Positions 1 to 7,589 of a DNA stretch of 46,943 nt are shown one piece after another. The position numbers were made by a program, and so were the translations under genes. Position 1 is the stretch's first letter. Each line of letters starts with the position of its first letter. Origin of the DNA: Glycomyces dulcitolivorans (lineage in GTDB: Bacteria; Actinomycetota; Actinomycetes; Mycobacteriales; Micromonosporaceae). The stretch is from the NCBI RefSeq assembly GCF_003265355.1, contig NZ_QFRW01000321.1:1-46943 (forward strand). Direction: 5' to 3'. Below the pieces are notes generated by a model that was not told the DNA's origin, made no database searches, and saw nothing but the letters and a program-made list of their open reading frames with translations.

Positions 1-1
1 G

Positions 2-577
2 CGGCTGCGCGGGGAGGGCCTGCGGGCGGTGTTCGCGAGTCCGCTGCTGCGGGCGCGCCAGACCGCGGCGGCGGTCGCCGGGGCGGCCGGGCTCGCGGTG
101 CGGGTCGATGCGCGGGTGACCGAGCGGATCAACTGGGACGGCCGGGTGCCGTTCGAGCGCTTCGCAGACGATTGGGCGCGCACGACCGGGGACCGGGACT
201 TCGCGCCGGAGTCCGGGGATTCGTCGCGGGCGGCCGGGGCGCGGTTCCGGGCGTTCCTCGAAGAGAGAGGAGGAGAGGAGGGGCCGGTGGCGGTGGCGTG
301 CCACGGCGGGGTCACGGTCGACCTGCTGCGGACCCTCCTCGGGGACGCGGCGGTCCCGGAGGCGTTGTTGCGCGACGGGGTCCCCTCGGGCGCGATCACG
401 GTGATCGCGGGGCTGGAGGTCGTGTCGATCGCGATGGTCGACCACTTGGTCGGGTTACGGGGCGGACGGGCGTCGGGGAAGGCGTCTAAAGCTTGCATTT
501 CGGGTGGCTCAGGGCGGGATTCTAGACGAAGTGCGCGTGAACGCTTGCGCGTTCATTCGCCCGTAACGAGGATGTGA
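2..577 (+). CDS. Histidine phosphatase family protein, 5' end outside window
   Basis: C-terminal part of a phosphoglycerate-mutase-like (histidine phosphatase) protein; the frame is open from base 2 and the start, with the RHG motif, lies upstream. Visible family marks are the FASPLLRARQTA segment that follows the first catalytic strand and the second catalytic histidine in VAVACHGGVTVDLL. The substrate cannot be named. The last ~40 residues are Arg/Ser/Gly-rich and do not look like the family core, so the true domain ends near position 460. A TTA leucine codon at 455-457 is unusual in DNA this GC-rich. The stop is 3 bases before the GH92 start, and the tail overlaps the likely GH92 operator at 538-555. 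Confidence 0.75.
   Translation, partial: RLRGEGLRAVFASPLLRARQTAAAVAGAAGLAVRVDARVTERINWDGRVPFERFADDWARTTGDRDFAPESGDSSRAAGARFRAFLEERGGEEGPVAVACHGGVTVDLLRTLLGDAAVPEALLRDGVPSGAITVIAGLEVVSIAMVDHLVGLRGGRASGKASKACISGGSGRDSRRSARERLRVHSPVTRM
538..555. promoter_or_regulatory. Inverted repeat upstream of the GH92 gene, candidate operator
   Basis: TGAACGC, 4-base spacer TTGC, then GCGTTCA is a perfect 7-bp dyad 26 bases before the GH92 start. Size and symmetry fit a LacI/GntR-type sugar-repressor operator. It sits inside the 3' end of the upstream reading frame. No adjacent regulator gene is in the window, so the protein that binds is unknown. Confidence 0.45.
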
Positions 578-580
578 CGA

Positions 581-2854
581 ATGAGCTCTAATCTCAGTCG
601 CATCTTGGACAGCGTGGACCCGTTCATCGGTACGGCCGCTACCGATCTGCCCGCGGCGCAGGGGCTGGCCGCCGCTTGGTGGTGGCCGAAGGCCCAGGTG
701 GGGAACACCCACCCCGGCGCGTGCTACCCGCTGGGCATGGTCTCGGCGTGCGCGTGCTCGGGCGCCTACCCGACCGGCTACGGCCTGTACGGGATGTCCA
801 CCGAGGGCGCCCCGCAGCAGATGTACGACGACTACATGGCCAGCGGCTTCACCCACTTCCAGCAGTCCGGCACCGGCGCGATCCGCAAGTACTACAACTA
901 CTTCCGCGTCACGCCCATGATCGAGCCCCTCGACTCCCTCGGCAACCGCTGGAAGCTGGAGGAAGAGGAGGCCTCGCCCGGCTACTACGCGGCGACCCTG
1001 GAGAACGGGATCCGCTGCGAGCTCACCGTCGGCGCGAAGACCGCCGTGCACCGGTACACGTTCCCCGAGTCGTCGTCCTCGCGCGTGGTCCTCGACTTCT
1101 CGTACGGCGGGCTCGCGATCGAGCACGGCACCACCGTCCCGCTGCGCGCCGGCATCGAGTCCCTCGGGCAGGGCAGCGCGCAGGGCACCGTCGTCATGGA
1201 GGGCATCCCGCTGTCGGTGTACATCGACACCGACGCGCCCGGGTGGCGCCAGCTCGTCTGGTACGACCGGCGGCGCGTCGACGGCGGCACCCGCCTGGAC
1301 TTCGACTACATCCGGCGCACCACGCTGCGCCCGTTCGGCCTCATGTTCATGGGCCCGACCAGGGCCGGGCAGGTCGTGGAGATCCGCATGGGGTTCTCCA
1401 TGCGCGGCACCGACCAGGCCCGCAAGAACCTGGAGCAGGTCCTGCCCGGCGGGGCCGGGTTCGACCAGGCCCTGGAGGACACGCGGGACGCGTGGTCGGA
1501 CTACTTCTCCCAGGTCGAGGTCCAGGGCGGGACGCCCGAACGCCGCCAGGTGTTCGCCACGAGCCTGTACCACTCGCTGATCAAGCCGTGCTTCGCGCAG
1601 GACGAGAGCCCGTTCTGGCCGTCCAAGGGCCCGTTCGTGTTCGACATCGCGACCATGTGGGACATGTACAAGACCCAGTTCCCGCTGCTCACGGCCCTGA
1701 ACCCGGCCAAGGGCGCCGACATGCTGGAGGCGATCGTCCGCATCGCCGAGGAGGAGGGGAACCTCCCGATCGGGTACCGGATGGCGCGCGGCTCCGACCG
1801 GTTCTTCCGGCAGGCGTCGGCGCTCGCGCACACCGTCCTCGCCGACGGGTTCCAGCTGGGCCTCGAAGGGCCCGAATGGGACTGGGCGCTCGTCCACATG
1901 CAGGACGACCTGCGGCGCGGCTACGGCGAGGACTACACCGAGCGCGGCGTCGTCCACCCCATCAGCCACACCCTCGACCTCGCCACCGGCTACTGGTGCA
2001 CCGCGATCATCGCCCGCGGCCTCGGCGACCTGAAGCTCGCCGACGAGCTGGAGGCGAAGGCCCGCCACTGGATCAACGCGTTCGGCCCCGACGGGCTGCT
2101 GCGCGACTCCTCCTTCTACGAGGGCGGGCGCTGGAACTACTCGTTCCGGCTGCTCCACGACATGGCCTCGCGCATCGACCTCGCCGGCGGCGACAAGGAG
2201 TTCGCGTCGGTCCTCGACCGGTTCTTCGGGTACGGCGCCGACCCGGTCGTGCAGCTGGGCGTCCCGCCGTTCGGGCCCGAGTTCCCGATCGGCATGGACC
2301 TCAACCGGTTCGAGGGCCTCAACAACGAACCGGACATGGAGGCCCCCTGGGCCTACCACTACGCCGGGAGGCCCGACCGGACCGCCGAGATCGTGCACGC
2401 CGCGCTCGCCTACCAGTTCGGGACCGGCCGCGGCGGCCTCCCCGGCAACGACGACTCCGGGGCCCTGTCCTCGTGGTACGTGTGGGCGTCGCTGGGGCTG
2501 TTCCCCGTCGCCGGCCAGAACCTGTTCCTCGTCAACGCGCCCGCGTTCGCCGAAGCGCAGCTGCGCTTCGGCGGCAACGACTTCGAGGTGGTCACGACCG
2601 GCCACACCGAGCAGGGCATCGGCGAGGACGCCCGCGGGTCCGCCCCGCAGTACGTCCAGTCGGCCCGCTTCAACGGCAGGCCCCTGGACCAGAGCTTCAT
2701 CACCGGCAACCAGCTGCACGGCGGCGGGAGGCTGGAGATCGAGCTCGGAGCCGAACCGTCCGACTGGGCGACGAAGACGCGCCCGCCGTCCGCCTCCGAC
2801 CGCACCGACCTCGCTCGGGACGCCGGAGCCCGCTTCCAGGAGTTCCTACCGTGA
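581..2854 (+). CDS. GH92 family alpha-mannosidase, apparently cytoplasmic
   Basis: Glycoside hydrolase family 92 protein (757 aa, normal length), a family of calcium-dependent inverting exo-alpha-mannosidases. The N-terminal motif VDPFIGT, the PGACYPLGMV segment and the C-terminal GNDDSGALSSWYVW block (residues about 622-635, with the catalytic-base aspartates D624/D625) are diagnostic. NNEPDMEAPWAYHYAG (about 585-600) is the other conserved active-site strand. There is no signal peptide: the protein begins MSSNLSRILDSVDPF, so it should act inside the cell, unlike the secreted Bacteroides enzymes. The start has GAGG at 568-571. The stop overlaps the following GT4 start by 4 bases (GTGA), implying translational coupling. 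Linkage specificity is not visible from sequence. Confidence 0.92.
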   Translation: MSSNLSRILDSVDPFIGTAATDLPAAQGLAAAWWWPKAQVGNTHPGACYPLGMVSACACSGAYPTGYGLYGMSTEGAPQQMYDDYMASGFTHFQQSGTGAIRKYYNYFRVTPMIEPLDSLGNRWKLEEEEASPGYYAATLENGIRCELTVGAKTAVHRYTFPESSSSRVVLDFSYGGLAIEHGTTVPLRAGIESLGQGSAQGTVVMEGIPLSVYIDTDAPGWRQLVWYDRRRVDGGTRLDFDYIRRTTLRPFGLMFMGPTRAGQVVEIRMGFSMRGTDQARKNLEQVLPGGAGFDQALEDTRDAWSDYFSQVEVQGGTPERRQVFATSLYHSLIKPCFAQDESPFWPSKGPFVFDIATMWDMYKTQFPLLTALNPAKGADMLEAIVRIAEEEGNLPIGYRMARGSDRFFRQASALAHTVLADGFQLGLEGPEWDWALVHMQDDLRRGYGEDYTERGVVHPISHTLDLATGYWCTAIIARGLGDLKLADELEAKARHWINAFGPDGLLRDSSFYEGGRWNYSFRLLHDMASRIDLAGGDKEFASVLDRFFGYGADPVVQLGVPPFGPEFPIGMDLNRFEGLNNEPDMEAPWAYHYAGRPDRTAEIVHAALAYQFGTGRGGLPGNDDSGALSSWYVWASLGLFPVAGQNLFLVNAPAFAEAQLRFGGNDFEVVTTGHTEQGIGEDARGSAPQYVQSARFNGRPLDQSFITGNQLHGGGRLEIELGAEPSDWATKTRPPSASDRTDLARDAGARFQEFLP

Positions 2855-4137
2855 CCAAGCAGTCCCGCGACTCGCAGCGCCGTCTCGTGATCGTCGTCCG
2901 CGCCGACCCGGTCATCTGCGGCCACGCCACCGAGGCCCGGGGCCTCGCGGAGGTCGCGCTGACACGCGGCTTCGACGACGTGCGCATCGTGACCTGGCCG
3001 ATCGACGCGCTGCAGGCCGCGGGGCTGCCGCTCAAACCGCTCGACGAGCTCCTCCCGTACTCCGAGGGGATCACCGTCGAGCGGCCCGGGCCGGTCGGGG
3101 ACTACCGCGTCCCCGACGGCCGCCACCTCCTCGGCATGACCGGCCGGCTCTTCGAGCTGTTCACCGACGGGGTGCCGACGGTGTGCATGTCGATGTACCT
3201 GTCGCCGCACGCGAACGCCGTCGTCGACGCCCTGCGGTCCGTCCGGGCCGCCGGGCTCGGCGCCGACGTCACCACCATCGCCGAAGCGGTCGGCTCCGAC
3301 ATCACCAACGTCGTGCGCGGGTGCCTCGCCCGCGGCGAGCTCGGCGCCGCCGCCGCCCTCTTCACCACGTACCTCGCGAACGACCGGTGCGTCGCGGTCT
3401 CCCAGTACACGAAGGACCTCATCGCCGAGGAGGCCGAGCAGGTCGACCGCGCGTGCGGGACCCGCTTCGCCGCCGAGGTCGCCGACCGCGTCCAGGTCTC
3501 CTACCCGGCCGTCGACGCCGGCCTCTACACCGGCCTCGACCCCTCGGCCGTCGATGCAGCGCTGGCCGCGCGCGGCCTCGAACGCGACAAGTACGTCCTG
3601 TTCCTGTCGCGCGTCGCCGCCGCGAAGGGCGCCGACGACCTCATCGCCGCCCACCGCGACTCCCTCGCGTACAAGACCCACAAGCTCGTCATCGCCGGGA
3701 CCGGCCCGGCCCTGGCCGAGACCAAGGTGTTCGCCGAGGGCGACGAGCGGGTCGTGTTCCTCTCCGACGTCTCCGACGAGGAGAAGCCGCTGCTCATGAA
3801 CGGCTGCGCCGCCTATGCGCTGCCGTCCAAGCCGCGCCCGGAGTTCGTCGAGACGTTCGGGATCGCCCTGGTCGAGAAGATGCTCGCCGGCGGCGGCCCC
3901 GTCATCACCACCCGCACCGGCGGCATCCCCGAAGCCGTGGGCGACACCGCGATCGAGGTCCCGCCCGCCGACCGCGAAGCCCTCGCCGCCGCCCTCGACG
4001 AAGCCGTCGCCATGGAGCCCGCAGAGCGCGCCGAGCGGGCCGAGCGCGCCCGCGCGTACGCGATGCGCTTCGACCGCACCGCCGTCTTCGACAACCTCTT
4101 CGCGGGACTCTTCGACGTCCCCGCCGCCGTCGGCTAG
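2851..4137 (+). CDS. Glycosyltransferase family 4-like protein
   Basis: Retaining GT-B glycosyltransferase of 428 aa. The C-terminal half carries the donor-binding signature: YVLFLSRVAAAKGADDLI, then PRPEFVETFGIALVEKML with the EX7E pair at E334/E342, then TGGIPEAVG. The N-terminal acceptor domain begins with a hydrophobic strand (RLVIVVRADPVICGHATEARGL) and is divergent, so donor and acceptor cannot be named. It starts with GTG overlapping the GH92 stop by 4 bases; the two genes must form one transcript. A mannosidase coupled to a glycosyltransferase suggests turnover or remodelling of a mannosylated compound or storage glycan; that is inference. Confidence 0.85.
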   Translation: MTKQSRDSQRRLVIVVRADPVICGHATEARGLAEVALTRGFDDVRIVTWPIDALQAAGLPLKPLDELLPYSEGITVERPGPVGDYRVPDGRHLLGMTGRLFELFTDGVPTVCMSMYLSPHANAVVDALRSVRAAGLGADVTTIAEAVGSDITNVVRGCLARGELGAAAALFTTYLANDRCVAVSQYTKDLIAEEAEQVDRACGTRFAAEVADRVQVSYPAVDAGLYTGLDPSAVDAALAARGLERDKYVLFLSRVAAAKGADDLIAAHRDSLAYKTHKLVIAGTGPALAETKVFAEGDERVVFLSDVSDEEKPLLMNGCAAYALPSKPRPEFVETFGIALVEKMLAGGGPVITTRTGGIPEAVGDTAIEVPPADREALAAALDEAVAMEPAERAERAERARAYAMRFDRTAVFDNLFAGLFDVPAAVG

Positions 4138-4286
4138 ACCCCTCCACCTGCGCGGACGCCGCCCCCGAAAAAACTTCTGAGAAATCTTCGGGGACGCGGC
4201 AACCTTCGGGGCGCCCGCGGCAACTGGATGACGGTGCGGCAACCCGGCTCCGCCGCACCGAACATCTACCGGAGGGAAGGACCGCG

Positions 4287-4334
4287 ATGTCCTCACCGAC
4301 TTCCACCGTCACCCCCGCCATGGCGCGCCCGTAA
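4287..4334 (+). CDS. Possible 15-residue leader peptide
   Basis: ATG preceded at good spacing by GGAGGGAAGG encodes MSSPTSTVTPAMARP, then TAA. Its ribosome site is better than most in the window, and the next element is a stable hairpin before the sigma gene RBS. It may be a translated leader, or chance; the Ser/Thr/Pro-rich peptide matches no family I recognise. Confidence 0.25.
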   Translation: MSSPTSTVTPAMARP

Positions 4335-4380
4335 CGACTCCGGTTGGTTCCATCGGATGGGCTTCCTGCCATGGGAGATC

Positions 4381-4415
4381 GACAGGCGCGGGCACCGGGG
4401 GTGCCTGCGCCTGTC
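4381..4415 (+). terminator. Stable hairpin upstream of sigma gene (terminator or attenuator)
   Basis: GACAGGCGCGGGCACC, loop GGG, GGTGCCTGCGCCTGTC: a 16-bp stem with a single G-U pair. No U-tract follows; the sigma gene RBS (GAGGGGG, about 4431-4437) is 15 bases downstream. It may terminate the GH92-GT4 transcript or act as an attenuator in the sigma-gene leader. Confidence 0.45.
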
Positions 4416-4444
4416 GTGCAACGGAACGTGAGGGGGTCACGGTC

Positions 4445-5035
4445 ATGCTGCTAGAATCGCCTCCCCGCAACGCGACCGGAAGGCCCCCGTTGGACGTCCC
4501 CGCCAAGCTGGAGGAAGACGCCTTCCGCGCCTTCTTCGAGCGGCACCACGCCGAGCTCGCGCGCTTCGCGTGGATGCTCATCGGCGAGCGGGCCGCGGCG
4601 GAGGACCTCGCCTCCGACGCCATGCTCGCGGTGTGGCGCCAGTGGGACCAGGCCCGGCGGGCCCGCTCCCAGATCGCGTACGCGCGCGGCATCGTCGCCA
4701 ACCTCGCCAAGGCCCGCATCCGCGCCGCCGTGCGCGAAAGGCGCCGCAACATGCTGTTCTGGCAGCGGCCCACCGACGCCGCTGAAGGCCCCGACACGGC
4801 CGCCGTCGTCGACGTCCGCGCCGCCCTCGACCGGCTCCCCCTGCGCCGGCGCGCCTGCGTGGTCCTGCGCCACTCCCTCGAACTGTCCGAGCGCGAGACC
4901 GCCGACGCCCTCGGCATCTCCGTCGGCACCGTCAAGAGCCAGACCTCGAAGGGCCTCGCGGAGCTGCGGCGGCTCCTCGGACCGCCCAAGGACGGCCCCG
5001 CGCGGGCCTCGGTCAGGAACGGGGTGGGGCCGTGA
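4445..5035 (+). CDS. ECF sigma factor, SigE-like family
   Basis: RNA polymerase sigma-70 family protein of extracytoplasmic-function type, 196 aa. Region 2 lies at about residues 25-95 (FRAFFERHHAELARFAWMLI...AEDLASDAMLAVWRQW) and region 4 at about 125-180, with the helix-turn-helix LSERETADALGISVGTVKSQTSKGLAEL. The region 2 opening FxxFxxxxxxxLxRxAxxL is typical of the SigE-like group common in actinomycetes. Start ATG has GAGGGGG upstream. The next gene overlaps it by 4 bases and encodes a single-pass membrane protein, the usual arrangement for a sigma factor and its membrane partner. The signal sensed is unknown. Confidence 0.9.
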   Translation: MLLESPPRNATGRPPLDVPAKLEEDAFRAFFERHHAELARFAWMLIGERAAAEDLASDAMLAVWRQWDQARRARSQIAYARGIVANLAKARIRAAVRERRRNMLFWQRPTDAAEGPDTAAVVDVRAALDRLPLRRRACVVLRHSLELSERETADALGISVGTVKSQTSKGLAELRRLLGPPKDGPARASVRNGVGP

Positions 5036-5814
5036 ACGACGAACTGCCCGACCGGCTCCGCGTCACCGCGGAGGAGTTCGAACCCGACCAGGGCCGCATG
5101 TGGACCCGGATCTCCGACGGCATGCGGGAACCGCGCGGCGCCGCCGCCCCCGCCGAGCGCCGCCGCCTCGTCCCCCACCTGGCCCTCGCCACCGGCGCGG
5201 CCGTCGTCCTCATCGGCGCCGTCGTCCTCTTCGGACAAGGCCTCGGCCTGGGGCCCTCCGCCGACCCCGACCCCGCGCCGCCCGCCGCCGGACCCGGCTC
5301 ACAGACCGAGGAGCCCAGCGGCCGCGACGAGACCACCGGCGCCGAGTCCACCGACGGCGGACCCGACGAGACCGGCAGCGGCCCCGACGAAACGAGCGGC
5401 GAGACCGGCGGCGACGGGCCCGGGGCCCCCGACTGGCTGCACGCCACCGGCGGCATCAACGCCAACAACACCGAGTACTGGACCCAGTCGGAGCTCGCGT
5501 TCACCAGCGACCGCGACCTCACCGGGCTCGAAGTCGAACTGCGCCTCGACGAAGGCGACGGCCTCACGTTCGTCGACTCCTGGACCACCGACGACAACCT
5601 CTTCACCGAGGCGGTCGTGACCAGCGAGGACGGCTACACGGTCATGCGCTGGACCCTCAAGGACGGCGCGGTCGTCCCCGCCGGGGCCGAATACACGCTC
5701 GCGGGCCAGTTCGACCCCAACGGGGGTCCGCGCAGCGGCGACGGCGACTCGTTCACGGTCACCGCCACCGGAGAGGACGGGGAGACGGGGACCCTCGAAG
5801 GCGCATTCGCTTAG
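5032..5814 (+). CDS. Single-pass membrane protein, probable partner of the ECF sigma factor
   Basis: A 260-aa protein with three parts: a short acidic cytoplasmic N-terminus (residues 1-43, MNDELPDRLRVTAEEF...), one transmembrane helix (about 44-67, LVPHLALATGAAVVLIGAVVLFG) and an exported part. The exported part begins with a low-complexity Pro/Asp/Glu/Gly/Thr linker (about 75-137) and ends in a beta-rich domain of about 120 residues (SELAFTSDRDLTGLEVELRL...). I do not recognise the domain. GTG start overlapping the sigma stop by 4 bases indicates co-translation. By position it may be an anti-sigma or sensor protein, but no zinc-type HxxxCxxC anti-sigma motif is present. Confidence 0.75.
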   Translation: MNDELPDRLRVTAEEFEPDQGRMWTRISDGMREPRGAAAPAERRRLVPHLALATGAAVVLIGAVVLFGQGLGLGPSADPDPAPPAAGPGSQTEEPSGRDETTGAESTDGGPDETGSGPDETSGETGGDGPGAPDWLHATGGINANNTEYWTQSELAFTSDRDLTGLEVELRLDEGDGLTFVDSWTTDDNLFTEAVVTSEDGYTVMRWTLKDGAVVPAGAEYTLAGQFDPNGGPRSGDGDSFTVTATGEDGETGTLEGAFA

Positions 5815-5832
5815 TGCCCGTCCACCCCGGAG

Positions 5833-5877
5833 CGGGTGCGGGGGCCGGCCGCACCGGCCGACCCCCGCACCCGTTTT
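5833..5877. terminator. Strong hairpin terminator between convergent genes
   Basis: An 18-bp-class stem (CGGGTGCGGGGG... pairing with ...CCCCCGCACCCG, one internal C/A mismatch, loop CAC) followed by TTTT at 5874-5877. It ends the sigma/partner operon and may also serve the opposing rhodanese gene. Confidence 0.85.
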
Positions 5878-5888
5878 CCAGCAGCTGA

Positions 5889-6356
5889 TCAGCAGGCGCA
5901 GGAGACGCCGCTCGACGGGGCCGTCAGCGGGTCCGGCTTGGAACGCTCGACGCCGGCGTCGGTCGCGACCGGGAGGCCTTCGCGCACCCAGTACTCGAAA
6001 CCGCCCATCATGTACTTGACCTGGTAGCCGAGCTTCGCGAACTCGACCGCGGCCCGGTAGGCGCCGTTGCAGCCCGGGCCCCAGCAGTAGACGACCACCG
6101 GCTTCGAGGGGTCGATTTCGCTTGCACGGGCGGCGATCTCGTCGGTCGGCAGGTGCACGGCGCCGGGGACGCGGCCCTGGAACCAGGCGGCCGCCCCGCG
6201 CGAGTCGACGAGCGTGAAGCCGGGATCGTTGCCATCGAGTGCGGCGTAGACGTCGGAGACGTCGGTGCTGTAGGTCATCAGGCCGGTGAAATAGGCGAGC
6301 GCGTCGGCGGGGGAGGCCGGGGGCACGCGCAGCACGGCGTTCTCGTTCGTTCCCAT
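5889..6356 (-). CDS. Rhodanese-like domain protein with C-terminal Cys-x-Cys tail
   Basis: A 155-aa single rhodanese domain (about residues 30-130). The predicted active cysteine is C91 in VVVYCWGPGCNGAYRAA, a loop form seen in small cytoplasmic sulfurtransferases; the CDC25-like signature GRVPGAVHLPTDEI is also present. The protein ends GVSCAC, giving two further cysteines (C153, C155) that could relay sulfur or bind metal. The chosen ATG (6356) has GGAAG just upstream; an ATG 48 bases earlier would add an unsupported hydrophobic stretch and would start inside the shared regulatory dyad region. Divergent from the aldo/keto reductase. Confidence 0.85.
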   Translation of the reverse strand: MGTNENAVLRVPPASPADALAYFTGLMTYSTDVSDVYAALDGNDPGFTLVDSRGAAAWFQGRVPGAVHLPTDEIAARASEIDPSKPVVVYCWGPGCNGAYRAAVEFAKLGYQVKYMMGGFEYWVREGLPVATDAGVERSKPDPLTAPSSGVSCAC

Positions 6357-6371
6357 GCTTCCAAAGCTACA

Positions 6372-6401
6372 TGCCAATACAAACAATATTTTGCATTGGT
6401 A
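6372..6401. promoter_or_regulatory. Quasi-palindromic operator between divergent rhodanese and reductase genes
   Basis: TGCCAATACAAA, 6-base spacer CAATAT, TTTGCATTGGTA: 12-bp arms with 10 of 12 positions symmetrical, in an AT-rich patch unlike its surroundings. A direct repeat of TACAAACRAT (6378 and 6400, 22 bp apart) overlaps it. Position and form suggest a repressor site for both genes; the regulator is not in the window. Confidence 0.55.
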
Positions 6402-6473
6402 CAAACGATTCCACGGCTCGGGACCGGGGTAGCGTAGACGCCGAATCGCATCCGATGAGAGAGGGACTCACCG

Positions 6474-7310
6474 ATGGCTCCCACCGCACCCACGGTCAAG
6501 CTCACCCACGGCGCCGACATGCCGCTCCTGGGCCTGGGCACCTGGCCCATGGACGACACCGAGGCCGAACGGGTGATCGCCGAGGCGATCGGCCTCGGCT
6601 ACCGGCTCGTCGACACCGCCGAGAACTACCGCAACGAACGCGGCGTCGGCCTCGGCCTCAAGGCCTCCGGTGTCGCCCGCGAGGACCTGTTCGTCACCAG
6701 CAAGTTCAACAAGGAGTGGCACGGCGTCGACCTCGCCGCCGACGCTGCCGAGCGCCGCCTCGACCTCCTCGGCCTCGACTACCTCGACCTCCTGCTCATC
6801 CACTGGCCGAACCCGCAGCACGGCAAGTACACCGAGGCCTGGCAGGGCCTCGCCCGGCTGCTCGAATCCGGCCGCGTCAAGGCCATCGGCACCTCCAACT
6901 TCAAACCCGCGCACCTCGACCGCGTCATCGACGCCACCGGGGTCGTCCCCGACGTCAACCAGATCCAGCTCAGCCCGTACACGACCCGCGCCGAGGCGCG
7001 GGCCTACCACGCGGACAAGGGGATCGTGACCCAGTCGTGGTCCCCGATCGGCGGCGAGGGCGGCGAGGTCCGCAAGGACCCGGTCGTCACCGCGCTCGCC
7101 GAGAAGTACGGGAGGACGCCGGTGCAGATCGTGCTGCGCTGGCACCTGGAGCTGGGCCTGGCGGTCGCGGTGAAGTCGGCGAACACCGAGCGGCTGGAGC
7201 AGAACCTCGACGTGTTCGGCTTCGCGCTGGAGGCGGCCGACGTCGCCGCGCTCACGGCCCTGGACCGCGGCGAGGGCGCGGCCGCGGACTCCGACAAGTT
7301 CGGCCACTAG
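6474..7310 (+). CDS. Aldo/keto reductase
   Basis: NADPH-dependent (beta/alpha)8-barrel oxidoreductase of 278 aa, full length for the family. Catalytic tetrad visible: D47 and Y52 in VDTAENYRNE, K77 in TSKFNK, H110 in LLLIHWPNP. The cofactor segment GTSNF (about 143) and the C-terminal VAVKSANTERLEQN (the usual IPKS region, here VKSA) are present. This places it near the 2,5-diketogluconate reductase-like group (AKR5-like); the natural substrate is unknown. A start with GAGAGGGAC upstream supports ATG 6474. It ends at a strong bidirectional terminator. Confidence 0.9.
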   Translation: MAPTAPTVKLTHGADMPLLGLGTWPMDDTEAERVIAEAIGLGYRLVDTAENYRNERGVGLGLKASGVAREDLFVTSKFNKEWHGVDLAADAAERRLDLLGLDYLDLLLIHWPNPQHGKYTEAWQGLARLLESGRVKAIGTSNFKPAHLDRVIDATGVVPDVNQIQLSPYTTRAEARAYHADKGIVTQSWSPIGGEGGEVRKDPVVTALAEKYGRTPVQIVLRWHLELGLAVAVKSANTERLEQNLDVFGFALEAADVAALTALDRGEGAAADSDKFGH

Positions 7311-7322
7311 GAGCGACGAAAG

Positions 7323-7350
7323 CGGCGGCACCGGGACACCGGTGCCGCCG
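7323..7350. terminator. Perfect 12-bp hairpin, bidirectional terminator
   Basis: CGGCGGCACCGG, loop GACA, CCGGTGCCGCCG, followed by TTCGCTT. Located between the end of the reductase gene and the end of the opposing HTH gene. Confidence 0.8.
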
Positions 7351-7379
7351 TTCGCTTCTCAGTCGCCTTTCTCAGTTGC

Positions 7380-7589
7380 CTATTTGTCCGGGACCCAGCG
7401 GAGCACGTCGCCGGGCTGGCAGTCGAGCACCCGGCAGATCGCTTCGAGGGTCGAGAACCGCACCGCCTTCGCGCGGCCGTTCTTGAGGACCGCCACGTTC
7501 GCGGGGCTGATCCCCACGGCCTCGGCGAACTCGCCCACCGACATGCCGCGCTCGGCCAGCAGCACGTCGATGTCGACCGCGATGGCCAT
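7380..7589 (-). CDS. Small HTH (XRE/YozG-like) regulator paired with DUF2975 protein
   Basis: A 69-aa Cro/CI-type helix-turn-helix protein: the recognition region is MSVGEFAEAVGISPANVAVLKNGRAKAVRF (about 16-45), followed by TLEAICRVLDCQPGDVLRW. This is the compact YozG-like form that regularly accompanies DUF2975 membrane proteins. Its ATG shares one base with the stop of the upstream DUF2975 gene (TGATG). It has no other domain, so it is probably a repressor or activator working with its membrane partner; the natural binding site is likely the long dyad at 8080-8134. Confidence 0.85.
   Translation of the reverse strand: MAIAVDIDVLLAERGMSVGEFAEAVGISPANVAVLKNGRAKAVRFSTLEAICRVLDCQPGDVLRWVPDK

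Larger units (their letters stand above)
4138..4444. other. 307-bp leader/intergenic region before the ECF sigma gene
   Basis: No large gene fits here. It holds a loose inverted repeat (CCCCGAA at 4163-4169, TTCGGGG at 4187-4193), three direct GCGGCAAC repeats (4196, 4217 and 4236, spacing 21 and 19), a mini-ORF with a strong ribosome site (4287-4334) and a long hairpin (4381-4415). The direct repeats could be promoter or regulator sites for the downstream sigma gene. Confidence 0.5.

Noticed and set aside
509-2719. Long open frame on the - strand across the GH92 gene (and similar ones opposite the GT4, prpD, ABC and other genes)
   Set aside because: Composition is Arg/Gly/Val/Leu-rich and without family motifs; such frames are expected opposite genes with strong third-position GC. 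The + strand genes have intact catalytic motifs.
6357-6404. Upstream ATG for the rhodanese gene adding a hydrophobic N-terminus
   Set aside because: It would place the start in the divergent operator and lacks a ribosome site; the downstream ATG has GGAAG.
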